Shown here: positions 16,116-25,162 of the stretch, piece after piece
Position numbering within the stretch: position 1 is the stretch's first letter
Layout: every line of letters starts with the position of its first letter
Source: Candidatus Gastranaerophilales bacterium
GTDB lineage: Bacteria > Cyanobacteriota > Vampirovibrionia > Gastranaerophilales > CAJFVJ01
Assembly: GCA_944323485.1 (NCBI GenBank)
Contig: CALUSR010000001.1
Coordinates: 254,437 to 318,436 of the forward strand
Direction of reading: 5' to 3'
Length of the DNA stretch: 64,000 bases
The notes under the pieces: generated by a model
Database searches by the model: none
What the model was told of the DNA's origin: nothing
What the model saw: only the letters and a program-made list of their open reading frames with translations
Position numbers and translations under genes: made by a program

Positions 16116-17761
16116 TGTTTCAAAAAAATATCTCCATATTGAGGGAATTCTTGAAAAAAAACAATCTCGATTATTTCCTGATTTGTGCAACTGATGAATA
16201 TCTCAACGAGTATATCCCGAAAGATGAAAACCCGAGATACCTCCTGAGTGCGTTCTCTGGCTCCACGGGAGATATGTTGATAGGACACAATGAAGCTTTC
16301 TTATTCGTAGACGGGCGTTACCACAAACAAGCGGACGAGCAGGTTGACCACAAAATGGTAAAAGTCGTCAAACTTATGCTAAACAATACCCAGAAGCAGG
16401 CAATTGAAGATATTCTCAAAGATAAAAAGAATTTAAGAATTGGTATTCCATCATCAAAAATGCGTTATATGACTTTTTGCAATCTTCAAAAAGATTTGCC
16501 TGACGTTGAATTTGTCGAGTTTGACAAAAAACCTGATTTAGCAGGATTCAAAAACTGTTCGTCAAACGCAGAAATAAGAACCGTTCCTATATCAATTGTC
16601 AAATACAGTGCAGATGAAAAGGTTGAGAAATTAGGGGAAGAACTCGGGGATAAAACTCTCATTATCACAAAACTTGATGAGATTGCTTATCTGACAAACT
16701 TGAGAAGTTCTCAAATTCCATACTTCTCTGCATTTAAAGCAAAATCTCTTCTAAAAAAAGATAAATGCTATTTATTCACTGATGCTAAAGAACTAAAAAT
16801 AGGCGGTAAATTTGAAGTTCTTCCGGAAAAAGAATTCTTTGAATATCTCAAAAAAGAAAACAATTTTATGGCTGTAAAATCAAGCATAAACCTCATGACT
16901 TACCGCATGGTCGAAAATAAAAATATCGAATTTATTGACCGGAGCCCTATTGCTCTGATGAAAGCCGTCAAAAACGAATGTGAAATAGCACATATGAAAG
17001 ACTGCTTCGAACGTGCAGACAAAGTAATGATTGAAATATCTCAGTGGCTCAATGACTCAGAAAATATATCCGAACTTGATTTTTCAAATAAGGTTGAAGA
17101 ATTATTCCTAAAATACGGAGCAAACTCTTTGAGTTTCAGTACAATCGCCTCATTTGGAAATAATACCGCATCAATTCACTACTCAACGCCATCAGCAGAT
17201 GTAAAACTTAAAGAAAATGATATTATATTGCTGGATTGCGGAGGGTACTACGAAGGGGGATATTCAACAGATGCAACAAGAGTTTTCTTCAAAGGGGATA
17301 ATCCTTCTAAAGAACAGAAAGAAGTCTATACTACCGTTCTAAGAGCATTTCTAAACGGGCTATATTACCCTCTCCAAAAGGGTTCTACAGGTTTTGACAT
17401 AGACAAAAAAGTAAGAGATATTACTGAACAGTGTTCACTAAAAACATTTCATTTTATGCACTCAACAGGACATGGCGTCGGCATCTCTGTCCATGAAGCG
17501 CCGCCGTTCCTGGGTCCTTCAGAGAGTGCCAAAAAACAACTTTTGCCAGGCATGTGTTTCAGCATAGAACCCGGATTATATGACAGCGAAAAATTCGGTG
17601 TCAGGATAGAAAACACTGTTTATACTGATGATACTGACGGGAAGCTTCAAATAAAATCATTCTCAAAAGCTCCGTTTGAAAAAAAACTCATAGATTACTC
17701 TCTCTTATCCGAACAGGAAAAAATCTGGCTTGAGGACTACGAAGCCCAATGCAAAAAATAA
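16115..17761 (+). CDS. pepP: Xaa-Pro aminopeptidase (M24, three-domain APP type)
   Basis: This enzyme removes N-terminal residues preceding proline. At 548 residues it resembles the long three-domain eukaryotic/bacterial aminopeptidase P: two creatinase-like N-terminal domains (SAFSGSTGDMLIGHNEAFLF and TKLDEIAYLTNLR), then the pita-bread domain. Metal ligands are seen in LLDCGGYYEGGYSTDATR (two Asp), HSTGHGVGISVHEAPP (His), SIEPGLY and VRIENTVY (Glu). A C-terminal M24-C extension follows. The start is ATG 16115 with AAGGAG upstream inside folE2; the frame's earlier ATG at 16085 lies within folE2 and lacks such a site. Confidence 0.93.
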   Translation: MFQKNISILREFLKKNNLDYFLICATDEYLNEYIPKDENPRYLLSAFSGSTGDMLIGHNEAFLFVDGRYHKQADEQVDHKMVKVVKLMLNNTQKQAIEDILKDKKNLRIGIPSSKMRYMTFCNLQKDLPDVEFVEFDKKPDLAGFKNCSSNAEIRTVPISIVKYSADEKVEKLGEELGDKTLIITKLDEIAYLTNLRSSQIPYFSAFKAKSLLKKDKCYLFTDAKELKIGGKFEVLPEKEFFEYLKKENNFMAVKSSINLMTYRMVENKNIEFIDRSPIALMKAVKNECEIAHMKDCFERADKVMIEISQWLNDSENISELDFSNKVEELFLKYGANSLSFSTIASFGNNTASIHYSTPSADVKLKENDIILLDCGGYYEGGYSTDATRVFFKGDNPSKEQKEVYTTVLRAFLNGLYYPLQKGSTGFDIDKKVRDITEQCSLKTFHFMHSTGHGVGISVHEAPPFLGPSESAKKQLLPGMCFSIEPGLYDSEKFGVRIENTVYTDDTDGKLQIKSFSKAPFEKKLIDYSLLSEQEKIWLEDYEAQCKK

Positions 17762-18513
17762 CGTCGATAAATAACAAGCTCATATCAGATACAAAACTCC
17801 TGCACCAGAAAAAGTACAGGGATAGAAGCGGGCTGTTTCTTGCAGAGGGAGAAAAAGTTTTGCAGGAAGCAATCAGCGCACGCCTCAGAATAAAAGCAAT
17901 TTTCTCAAATAATGAAACAATCTGCCAAAAATATCCGAAAGAAAACACCTTTCTTGTAACAGAGCAAATCATTAAAAAACTCTCAACAACGGATACCCCG
18001 CCTGAAGTCATAGCTGCCATAGAAAAACCGTCATTTGACACAAAAAATATTGATACAGGAATTATAGTGCTGCTTGATGGGATTCAAGACCCCGGGAACC
18101 TTGGAACAATAATCAGAGCTGCATCTGCCTTCGATGTTAAAGCCATTTTGCTCTCAGGAGAAACGGTTGATGTTTATAACCCGAAAGTTGTACGTTCAAC
18201 TGTCGGAAACCTCTGGAAACTGCCCGTCCTAAAAATCAGCAAAGGCAATATAAAACAACAATTCCCAAAACACAAACTCATCGCTACAACCCTCGATAAA
18301 ACAAGAAAGCCAAAGGCTTTCTATGAAATTAAAGAAGCGGAGAATCTTCTAATTATGTTTGGTTCAGAAGCCTCAGGGCTGAGTGAAGAAGTAATAAACC
18401 AAGCTGATATGTTTGTTGATATTCCCATGAAAAAAAACGTTGAATCACTCAATCTCAGCGTATCAGCGGGAATAATTATGCAGTATTTTTATATGAAAAG
18501 AGCTCTTGAATAA
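17749..18513 (+). CDS. SpoU/TrmH-family RNA 2'-O-methyltransferase
   Basis: A 254-residue SPOUT methyltransferase with an N-terminal substrate-binding region (LLHQKKYRDRSGLFLAEGEKVLQEA, an L30e-like domain) and the catalytic knot: VLLDGIQDPGNLGTIIRAA (motif 1), LIMFGSEASGLSEEV (motif 2) and VDIPMKKNVESLNLSVSAGI (motif 3). It probably methylates a 23S rRNA ribose (RlmB/TsnR-like); the exact base is unknown. The ATG overlaps pepP by 13 bases. The stop lies in the loop of a strong terminator. Confidence 0.9.
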   Translation: MQKITSINNKLISDTKLLHQKKYRDRSGLFLAEGEKVLQEAISARLRIKAIFSNNETICQKYPKENTFLVTEQIIKKLSTTDTPPEVIAAIEKPSFDTKNIDTGIIVLLDGIQDPGNLGTIIRAASAFDVKAILLSGETVDVYNPKVVRSTVGNLWKLPVLKISKGNIKQQFPKHKLIATTLDKTRKPKAFYEIKEAENLLIMFGSEASGLSEEVINQADMFVDIPMKKNVESLNLSVSAGIIMQYFYMKRALE

Positions 18514-18533
18514 ATTCAAGAGCTCTTTTAAAG
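18496..18533. terminator. Bidirectional terminator spanning the methyltransferase stop codon
   Basis: AAAAGAGCTCTTGAA (18496-18510) pairs perfectly with TTCAAGAGCTCTTTT (18515-18529) across a four-base loop that carries the TAA stop. It serves both this operon and the convergent malQ. Confidence 0.9.
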
Positions 18534-18552
18534 TATTAAATAATTTATAATT

Positions 18553-20493
18553 TTAGTGTTTCAGCGCTTCAGCAGCCTCAGCAAGCTGCTGAATAAGCTC
18601 TGCATGTTTATGTACAAAAGCTTCTCCCTTTGTTTCAATTGCAAGTTTCAAAATTTCAGGAAGGTTTATTCCCTGATTTTTCTTCAACTGTTCAAAATAG
18701 AATTCTTCAAAATTATCAGGAACTCTCAATGACCAGTTCTGGTCGCCTGACGTTCCGGGTTTGTTGTAGACATCATAAATTCCAAAGAAATCGCTGAAGA
18801 AAATTTGAACATTTTCTGCCTTGCTTGCAAACATCTCAACAAGTTTTGTCTGAATCAGAAAATCACGGTCACTTGTCAATCTGCAAATCACATCATCTGT
18901 TTGAGATGCTCTTTCTTTAGGAAGCAAGTCTGCAACAAGATTTTTTGCATGCAAGTAAGCTTCATGAGTGTTCACAAGCTTATCAGCCCACATTGCAATC
19001 GGCTCATTATCATGTGTTCCCACCATAACCCAGCTGTTTGCAACGATATTGCAGCATCTGTAAGGATGTTTCGGTTTTTCTGGAACAACAAACTGCGTCA
19101 ATCTCATCCCTTTGAGTTCATATTCTTTCATAACACACTCAACAGGATAAGTCAGCGTGCCCAAATCTTCACAGATAATATTATCCTTGCTCTGCCCTTC
19201 TTCTTCAGCAGCCGCAATAACCACTTTTGAAATTAAAGCACCGTATTTTTTAATCTGTTCTTTTGTCAGAGTTTTTACACGATGTTCTTTATCGGCTTCA
19301 AGAGTCAAATCCAAATCATCCATAGTTGCAATTGCATATTTGCTCAACTCGGGATGCTCCGGTGAAGAATAAAGTCTGCCGGCACCTTCTTCAATCTTAG
19401 GCTTTGCTCCTGATTTGTAAACCCACGGGTCAATAAGTCCGACCAGATGGTCAATTCTTACCCCGCCTGGATTTTCTCTGAACATTTTTCGATACAAAGC
19501 CTTCATAAGCTTGCCGCCTTCGCCCAAAGAACCTGTTTTTGTAAACATCTTCTCTGGATCAACAACAGGGAATCCCCATGCCTGCCCGTCTTCTGAAAAA
19601 TAATCAGGAGGACAACCAAGGTTCCAACCTTCCAAGAACAATGACTGATAAGCCCAGTAGTCACGATCGGAGAAAGCTACCTGCCTGTCTGCAATCAATT
19701 TAACTTTTTCTTTTTTGGCAAATTTCAAAAATTCAGATCTTTGTTTATCTGCAACAAACTGACAGAAACTGTAGTAGTCAATAACATCTGAATACTTTTT
19801 CTTTATTTCTTTTATTCTCTGTTTGCAGGCTTTCTTTTCATCCTCAGTTTTAGGATTGAAAAGATTTTTATCCGTTTCATCAGTCCAAGAAGGCCAGTAA
19901 TCATTCCCGTTTTTTTCTGTCAAAGCTTCGTACAATGCATCTTTTTCAAGCCAGCCTTTATTATCTTCTTTGTAATTTTCAAAATCTTTTGCCAGCTTTT
20001 TAAGCTCTTTTGAAGCCTTTACTTTGAAATTATTATAAGCTTCCTTTAATGCCTCATCCTGCTGCTTAAAGATATAAGAATACGCTGTTTTATTTGTTCC
20101 CCTGCCCGGATTATTACTTACAATATTTTGATAAGTTTGCTCGGAGAGAATATTCCCCCACTCTTTTTCCGTAAGAGGTTTCAAATCAATAAACAAAGGA
20201 TTACTTGAAAAAATTGTACCCGTATAAGGTGAAGAATCTATCCCTTTTGTCTTTCCTGCAGGTCCGAGTTGAATACTGCCGAATATACCGCTCACAAAGT
20301 TAACAAGCTTTCTAGCTCCTGCGGAATTCGGTGAGCCAAATCCTGTGTCTTCCTCTGGAAGTGATGGAAAGCTTGAACCATGAACAATCAGTGATAAATT
20401 TTTCTTTTTCAAAACTTTTAACGCCTGCTTGATAGTTGATTTGTAATTTTCCAGCTTATTTGCAGTCGAATTTTCCATAACAGCATCTTTCAT
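18553..20493 (-). CDS. malQ: 4-alpha-glucanotransferase (amylomaltase, GH77)
   Basis: MalQ moves alpha-1,4-glucan segments between maltodextrins, in glycogen or maltose metabolism. GH77 residues are visible: the nucleophile Asp in GVRIDHLVGL, the acid/base Glu in IICEDLGTL and the third Asp in VGTHDNEP. NLGCPPDYFSEDGQAWGFP is the usual acceptor-binding segment. At 646 residues it is over 100 longer than the usual 500, with an extra lysine-rich helical insertion around 150-250 and a C-terminal extension. It is monocistronic and convergent with the methyltransferase operon. No other glycogen gene is near. Confidence 0.9.
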   Translation of the reverse strand: MKDAVMENSTANKLENYKSTIKQALKVLKKKNLSLIVHGSSFPSLPEEDTGFGSPNSAGARKLVNFVSGIFGSIQLGPAGKTKGIDSSPYTGTIFSSNPLFIDLKPLTEKEWGNILSEQTYQNIVSNNPGRGTNKTAYSYIFKQQDEALKEAYNNFKVKASKELKKLAKDFENYKEDNKGWLEKDALYEALTEKNGNDYWPSWTDETDKNLFNPKTEDEKKACKQRIKEIKKKYSDVIDYYSFCQFVADKQRSEFLKFAKKEKVKLIADRQVAFSDRDYWAYQSLFLEGWNLGCPPDYFSEDGQAWGFPVVDPEKMFTKTGSLGEGGKLMKALYRKMFRENPGGVRIDHLVGLIDPWVYKSGAKPKIEEGAGRLYSSPEHPELSKYAIATMDDLDLTLEADKEHRVKTLTKEQIKKYGALISKVVIAAAEEEGQSKDNIICEDLGTLTYPVECVMKEYELKGMRLTQFVVPEKPKHPYRCCNIVANSWVMVGTHDNEPIAMWADKLVNTHEAYLHAKNLVADLLPKERASQTDDVICRLTSDRDFLIQTKLVEMFASKAENVQIFFSDFFGIYDVYNKPGTSGDQNWSLRVPDNFEEFYFEQLKKNQGINLPEILKLAIETKGEAFVHKHAELIQQLAEAAEALKH

Positions 20494-20836
20494 AATTTCT
20501 TTAGAACTCTCTTTTATACATATGACTAACTTATGACAATTCTATCATCTATTGTTTTTTTTTGAAACTGTTTTTTAACGGGATTTATATAGCAAATTCC
20601 GTCAAAAATTTCCAAAACAACGTCATACTGAGCGTTAGCGAAGTATCCAAACAAAAAAGATTCTTCGGGGTAAAGCCCTCAGAATTACGGACTTTTAGTA
20701 GTATCTGTGGAATTTGCTATATAAATTCCTTTTTAACACTTAAATTTAGAAACTCTATTAACAATTCTTCTGATGAAAAAAAAGAAAAATAAATATATAT
20801 TGGTAGTAGTATTTTAGATTTTAATGTCGGTAAAAA
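20494..20836. other. Intergenic region carrying a MITE-like element
   Basis: This 343-base gap between divergent genes holds the element at 20580-20729 with its flanking 8-bp direct repeat (separate entry). The rest is AT-rich leader sequence for malQ (left) and the small gene at 20837 (right). Confidence 0.7.
20572..20737. mobile_element. MITE-like element with terminal inverted repeats and 8-bp target duplication
   Basis: Two 21-base ends, 20580-20600 and 20709-20729, are inverted repeats with 20 of 21 matches (core ATTTATATAGCAAATTCC). The 150-bp unit is flanked by identical direct repeats TTTTTAAC (20572-20579 and 20730-20737), which look like a target-site duplication. The interior has no plausible gene. 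It holds CGTCATACTGAGCGTTAGCG (20620-20639), like the TCATTCTGAGCG-AGCGAAG repeats scattered in many bacterial genomes. It is non-autonomous; no transposase lies in the window. Confidence 0.75.
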
Positions 20837-21010
20837 ATGTTGGAATCCTTATTTTTCAAAAACAAAGATAAAGATCTCATAATCAAATCTCTCAACAACT
20901 ACATGGAACAACTAAAACTGCATTTTGACCTGAGTGAAGAAGAGATAGATTTGATTATCAAAATCGTGTCAAAAAAAAGAAACAACAAAAAATGGTGGCA
21001 ATTTTGGTAA
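20837..21010 (+). CDS. 57-residue protein with aromatic C-terminal tail, unknown
   Basis: The frame encodes a 57-residue, highly charged helical peptide (LFFKNKDKDLIIKSLNNYM at the N-terminal part, DLSEEEIDLIIKIVSKK in the middle) ending in KKWWQFW. The aromatic, basic tail could anchor to a membrane surface. There is no good Shine-Dalgarno sequence, which lowers confidence. It lies upstream of a promoter for the next gene. I do not recognise a family. Confidence 0.45.
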   Translation: MLESLFFKNKDKDLIIKSLNNYMEQLKLHFDLSEEEIDLIIKIVSKKRNNKKWWQFW

Positions 21011-21038
21011 ATATGGTTGATATTTTGATTAAATACTT

Positions 21039-21066
21039 TTGCCTAAAACAACATTAATGATATAAT
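21039..21066 (+). promoter_or_regulatory. Promoter of the secreted coiled-coil gene
   Basis: TTGCCT (21039-21044) and TATAAT (21061-21066) with a 16-base spacer, 55 bases before the ATG at 21121. Confidence 0.65.
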
Positions 21067-21120
21067 CAACATATAGTTTAGTATGAATTAATCGCTAAGG
21101 GAATAAAAGGAGGATTATAG

Positions 21121-21534
21121 ATGAAAAGATTTTTAGCAGCTTTGGTACTTTGTGCAACTGTTTCCTGCGGATCCGCATTTGCAGATGCATTCACTCTTGA
21201 AGAAGTAGAAATACAACCAGCTACAACCACAACGACACAACAGGATGCAGCAAAAATAAACATCAAAGACAGAGCAGAACAATATTCAAAACAAAATGTT
21301 AAACTCCAGGATGCAGTGTTAAAAATTGAAAGCGCACAAACTGATGTAAAAACTCAACTGGCTGAATATGAAGCAAAGTTAACAGAAATTAAAACAAGAC
21401 AAAAAGCTGTCAAAGAAGAACGCAGAAGCATGGAACAAAACATCAGAGACGTCAAAAAAAGAATGAGAAGCCTTGACTCTGCAATGAAAAAAATAAACAG
21501 CAACATGAGCACTGTTGAAACAGAAAGTTTATAA
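21121..21534 (+). CDS. Secreted coiled-coil protein, function unknown
   Basis: Residues 1-22 are a signal peptide (KRFLAALVLCATVSCGSAFA, cleavage after AFA). A Thr-rich linker (ATTTTTQQ) follows, then residues about 45-130 form a long coiled coil rich in Lys, Glu and Gln. The Cys in VSCGS lies in the hydrophobic part and could be read as a lipobox, though an AFA-DA signal peptidase I site fits better. A strong AAAGGAGG site precedes the ATG, with its own promoter and terminator, so it is probably well expressed. A periplasmic or cell-wall-linked structural role is inferred. Confidence 0.75.
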   Translation: MKRFLAALVLCATVSCGSAFADAFTLEEVEIQPATTTTTQQDAAKINIKDRAEQYSKQNVKLQDAVLKIESAQTDVKTQLAEYEAKLTEIKTRQKAVKEERRSMEQNIRDVKKRMRSLDSAMKKINSNMSTVETESL

Positions 21535-21552
21535 GGCAAAAATCTTAAACAT

Positions 21553-21590
21553 AAAAAAGGAGGCGCCTGCGTCTCCTTTTTTGTTTTATT
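21553..21590. terminator. Bidirectional terminator between coiled-coil gene and recJ
   Basis: AAAAAAGGAG (21553-21562) pairs with CTCCTTTTTT (21573-21582), with A and T runs on either side. Confidence 0.8.
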
Positions 21591-23960
21591 TTATACAAGT
21601 TCAAAATTATTTCGAAAATCATTTATCTCTTCGACAGCTTTTGAAAACTCTTCATATTCCTCGCAAGCCTTAAGAGAGTTTATATCCTTCGGCTGGATAA
21701 ACCTGATTTTCATCGAAGGCATATCTTCATCCAGAATTTCTATTATCCCGGAAGATTGAAATAACCTTACCGCTGCTTCAAATGCCTGAGAAGATATACA
21801 CAGCTTTGAAGCAAGAAGAGAAACATCAATCATCCCGTCCAGTTTTGAATCGGCATATTTTAACATACCCGATAATGTTTTCAGAACTTCGACAGGAGCA
21901 AGCCCGAGAGAATTTTGTTTTAAGCAATGGACAACCTTCGCATGAGATTTTTCAATCAGTTCCTCAACTACCTCACGGGTCGGTGGAATGTCAAAAAATA
22001 CAAGCTGGCTGACAGGAAGAACATCAAGGCGGTTTATTACATTCGCATTGCACAAATTCTGAGAAGCCAGATATTCACATGTGTCTTTATTTTCTGCAAA
22101 AATGGAGATAGTTGTTTTTGTTGTCTTTAAATAATTAAAAAATATCTTCTCAATCCCTGGTTTCATACGATGGTCAATATATTTAACATTATTTGAAGAC
22201 GGTTGGTTTAATTTTTCGCTTTTTATATCTTGAATTTCGAGTTGAACACTGTAATTATTGTTGAAGAAATTCAGCTTGGTCAAAAAAGCAACATCAATCC
22301 TGTCTTCCTCTTTTAACCCTAAATCAGCCGTGTTCCAGCATAAAGCCTCAAAGACCTTGTCATCTTTTTTCAATGTAAGTTTAAGATGATTTTTATTATT
22401 TCCGATAGCACGCTGTTGAACAACCTCAAAATCTTTTATGCAAAAAACGGGCTGAGAATTTTTTTCACCAAAAGGAGCAAGTTTATCAACTGTTCTCGCA
22501 AATTCTATATCAATATCACCGGCATCAAGCTCGCATTCAATTTCAACAGAGGGAATAAGGTCTTCATCACTCAAATTTTCATTCACAAATTCATGTATTT
22601 TCTTTGAAATTATTTCTAACTTTTCTTTCGCAGCACTGAAACCGGCAGCTTTTGCGTGTCCTCCGAAAACTTCAAGGTCATCCCTTATCTCATACAAAAC
22701 ATCATATAGATTCAGCCCGTTAACACCTCTTGATGAACATCTCAAGTATTGCTCATCAGATGTAATCAAAAAGACAGGACGGTTGAAGGTTTCGCACAAC
22801 TTCGAAGCAACAATCCCGATGATGCCCGCATTCCAGCTCTCATCATAGAGAATAATCGCCTTATTCTTTTTCATATCCTCTTTTGATAACAATGAAAGAG
22901 CCTGCTCATAAGTATCATGGCAGTAAGTCTGGCGCAGAATATTCAAACTCTGCAATTTCTCGGCATTGAGTGAAATAATCTCATCATTATCTGATATCAA
23001 AAGCTCTATAGCACAATGAGCGGTCTCAAGACGCCCTGCCGCATTAATTCTCGGAACAAGCCCGAAGGCAAAACCATCAGCACTCAAATTTTCTGCATCA
23101 AGCCCGCTTATTTCAACAAGCTTTAGAATCCCTTTCGGGTGAACTTCCGAGATACATTCAATGCCTTTTTTCACCAAAAGACGATTTTCATACAACAAAG
23201 GAACAACATCGCCTATTGTGCCTAAAGCAACAAGAGGAAGAATTTCTTTGAGAAAATCAAGTTTCTCAAATTTTTCCAAAAGAGCATACGCAAGTTTGTA
23301 AGCTACCCCTACACCTGCCAAATAGTTCAATGATACTATTTCATGCGCCTCAAGAGATGGTTCAAGGGAGTTTTGAGCCTTAGGATTGATTATTGCATAA
23401 GCCTCAGGAAGTGTATCAGGCGCCTCATGATGGTCTGTTACAATAACATCACACCCGAAAGTTTTTGCTATATTAATCTCTTTCAGATTGCTAACGCCGC
23501 AGTCAACGGTAATAATCAACCTCGTCTTCGCCGCACTGATAAGACGACATATTGCAGCATTATTCAGCCCGTGCCCTTCCCTTTTTCGGTCAGGGACATA
23601 AAAATCAACATCAGCCCCAAGCTTGCGGAGAGTTTTTACCATCAAAGAAGTACTTGTCACACCATCGCAGTCAAAATCTCCAAAGATAATTATCTTTTCT
23701 TTTTTCTCAATACTCTTCAATATTCTGTCGACAGCTTTCCGCATATCACAAAAGGCATAAGGCGAAATCTCTCTCCCTCTCTCTGGATAAAGAAATTCCT
23801 CGGCATCAGACACTGTTTGTATGCCTCTTGATACAAGCAACTCAGCCAGAATGTTACTTTTTGTAAAGTTAATTAACTCCTCAGAAGGTTCACCTATTTT
23901 TTTATAAATCCATTTTTTATTCACTGCAAACTCCCTAGAATCAAGTGTTAAATTAATCAT
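21591..23960 (-). CDS. recJ: Single-strand DNA exonuclease RecJ
   Basis: RecJ degrades single strands 5' to 3' in recombination and mismatch repair. DHH-family motifs are clear: IIFGDFDCDGVTSTSLM (motif I), DVDFYVPDRKREGHGLN, VDCGVSN, VTDHHEAP (DHH), and LGTIGDVVPL. The DHHA1 motif GGHAKAAGFS follows near residue 435, then an OB-like region. At 789 residues it is longer than E. coli RecJ (577), with a C-terminal helical extension like that of Firmicute RecJ. The Shine-Dalgarno before the ATG is weak. It is separated from the upstream minus-strand operon by a 176-base gap. Confidence 0.93.
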   Translation of the reverse strand: MINLTLDSREFAVNKKWIYKKIGEPSEELINFTKSNILAELLVSRGIQTVSDAEEFLYPERGREISPYAFCDMRKAVDRILKSIEKKEKIIIFGDFDCDGVTSTSLMVKTLRKLGADVDFYVPDRKREGHGLNNAAICRLISAAKTRLIITVDCGVSNLKEINIAKTFGCDVIVTDHHEAPDTLPEAYAIINPKAQNSLEPSLEAHEIVSLNYLAGVGVAYKLAYALLEKFEKLDFLKEILPLVALGTIGDVVPLLYENRLLVKKGIECISEVHPKGILKLVEISGLDAENLSADGFAFGLVPRINAAGRLETAHCAIELLISDNDEIISLNAEKLQSLNILRQTYCHDTYEQALSLLSKEDMKKNKAIILYDESWNAGIIGIVASKLCETFNRPVFLITSDEQYLRCSSRGVNGLNLYDVLYEIRDDLEVFGGHAKAAGFSAAKEKLEIISKKIHEFVNENLSDEDLIPSVEIECELDAGDIDIEFARTVDKLAPFGEKNSQPVFCIKDFEVVQQRAIGNNKNHLKLTLKKDDKVFEALCWNTADLGLKEEDRIDVAFLTKLNFFNNNYSVQLEIQDIKSEKLNQPSSNNVKYIDHRMKPGIEKIFFNYLKTTKTTISIFAENKDTCEYLASQNLCNANVINRLDVLPVSQLVFFDIPPTREVVEELIEKSHAKVVHCLKQNSLGLAPVEVLKTLSGMLKYADSKLDGMIDVSLLASKLCISSQAFEAAVRLFQSSGIIEILDEDMPSMKIRFIQPKDINSLKACEEYEEFSKAVEEINDFRNNFELV

Positions 23961-24095
23961 AACCCCAAAACACCCAAAAGGGAAATCAGTAAAATTTTAG
24001 AGATATTGTAAAAATTATGTTAAATATTGCAATACTAAATTATTTGTGTAATAATCAATATTGTTAATAGTCTAACCATTCCTTTCTTGACTGAT

Positions 24096-24127
24096 GCGAC
24101 CGTATTACGTGTCGCATTTATTTTTTG
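24096..24127 (+). terminator. Plus-strand terminator-like hairpin without an upstream plus gene
   Basis: ATGCGAC and GTCGCAT arms with an inner CGT/ACG pairing are followed by TTTATTTTTT in the plus direction. The nearest upstream plus-strand gene ends at 21534, so it could end a small RNA made from 23961-24095 or be incidental. Confidence 0.4.
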
Positions 24128-24136
24128 CAAAATTTT

Positions 24137-25162
24137 CTACATAAACGACATAATAAATCTATTTAAAAACCTTAACAACGGCAATAAATCAATATGATAA
24201 ACTTCTTTCAAAAAAATTAGACCAACACCTATAAATATAGCTACAATCGTACCTATAATTCCTATTTTCGGTGAGGTATCAACTACATTCGGAATTTTAG
24301 CTTTCTGCATATACTTTTTTCTATCAATCTGTATATGTGATTTTACAGGCTGTTTTCCTGCTGACAGCTGCGGTTTATCAAGTGTGTTATCAGATATATC
24401 CAGACTTTTTTCATATTGTTCAATCTGCTCTCTCACATTTTCAGGAACCAACGCCCCATAAATTATAGAAACTTTCTTCACCTTGTTTTTCAGGTTTATA
24501 AATTTATAAATATCGTTAACATCTTTTCGCAGTGTTAACAAACGATGTTCGGAATCATAACCAGGATAGTCAACTGAATTCCAAAAAGATACCGTTTCTT
24601 CTATTTTTTGTTTAAGCATTAATCTTTTGCTGTCAATATTTGATTTAACGTCTATACCAATACCAATATAGTCAAATTGTACAATATTTTTATCAGTTAC
24701 AATATGACCATTTATCATTCTCTTAGTTTCTGAATAAGACAACTCTACAATAAAATTCTCAATCTCATCATAAAGAAACTGCAGAACTTCAGTCTTACCG
24801 GCTTTTTCACACACAAGCTTGACGGAGTTGTGGTCTGCTATAAAATACTTCAGATTAAGTTTGTTATAAAGATTTATAAAATAATAAACCATCGACCACA
24901 CTGGAAAAATCAAACAAAACGCAAAAAATCCGGTGGTCAATTTCCAGTATCTTACGGTTTCACGGTATTCATTATAAAGATTGTTATAATCAAAGTTAGC
25001 TTGAATTTTCGATATAAAATCAAATATACTTTCTGCTTGCAACTCTTTATAAAAAAAGGAACATGCAAAAATATACCCCGCTATAAACAGGGTCAATAAG
25101 GCTATCATGACATAAAACTCAACAGCCATCTTTATCCTTGGTTTTTCTATTTCAATCTTCAT
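24137..25162 (-). CDS. Membrane protein of unknown function
   Basis: 341 residues with three hydrophobic helices: about 16-36, about 73-95 (LTTGFFAFCLIFPVWSMVYYF) and about 300-318 (IGIIGTIVAIFIGVGLIFL). The middle (about 100-290) is a charged soluble domain with beta-like stretches (NGHIVTDKNIVQFDYIGIGI). A short cytoplasmic N terminus is basic. Its ATG overlaps the ROK kinase stop (ATGA), so it ends the smc-scpAB-nanE operon. I do not recognise the family. Confidence 0.75.
   Translation of the reverse strand: MKIEIEKPRIKMAVEFYVMIALLTLFIAGYIFACSFFYKELQAESIFDFISKIQANFDYNNLYNEYRETVRYWKLTTGFFAFCLIFPVWSMVYYFINLYNKLNLKYFIADHNSVKLVCEKAGKTEVLQFLYDEIENFIVELSYSETKRMINGHIVTDKNIVQFDYIGIGIDVKSNIDSKRLMLKQKIEETVSFWNSVDYPGYDSEHRLLTLRKDVNDIYKFINLKNKVKKVSIIYGALVPENVREQIEQYEKSLDISDNTLDKPQLSAGKQPVKSHIQIDRKKYMQKAKIPNVVDTSPKIGIIGTIVAIFIGVGLIFLKEVYHIDLLPLLRFLNRFIMSFM

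Noticed and set aside
20562-20792. 76-codon open frame across the MITE-like element
   Set aside because: It runs through both inverted ends and the repeat core, has no ribosome-binding site and its translation looks like no protein.
21121-21180. Lipoprotein call for the coiled-coil protein (Cys near residue 16)
   Set aside because: The cysteine lies in the middle of the signal sequence; the AFA-D signal peptidase I site fits better.
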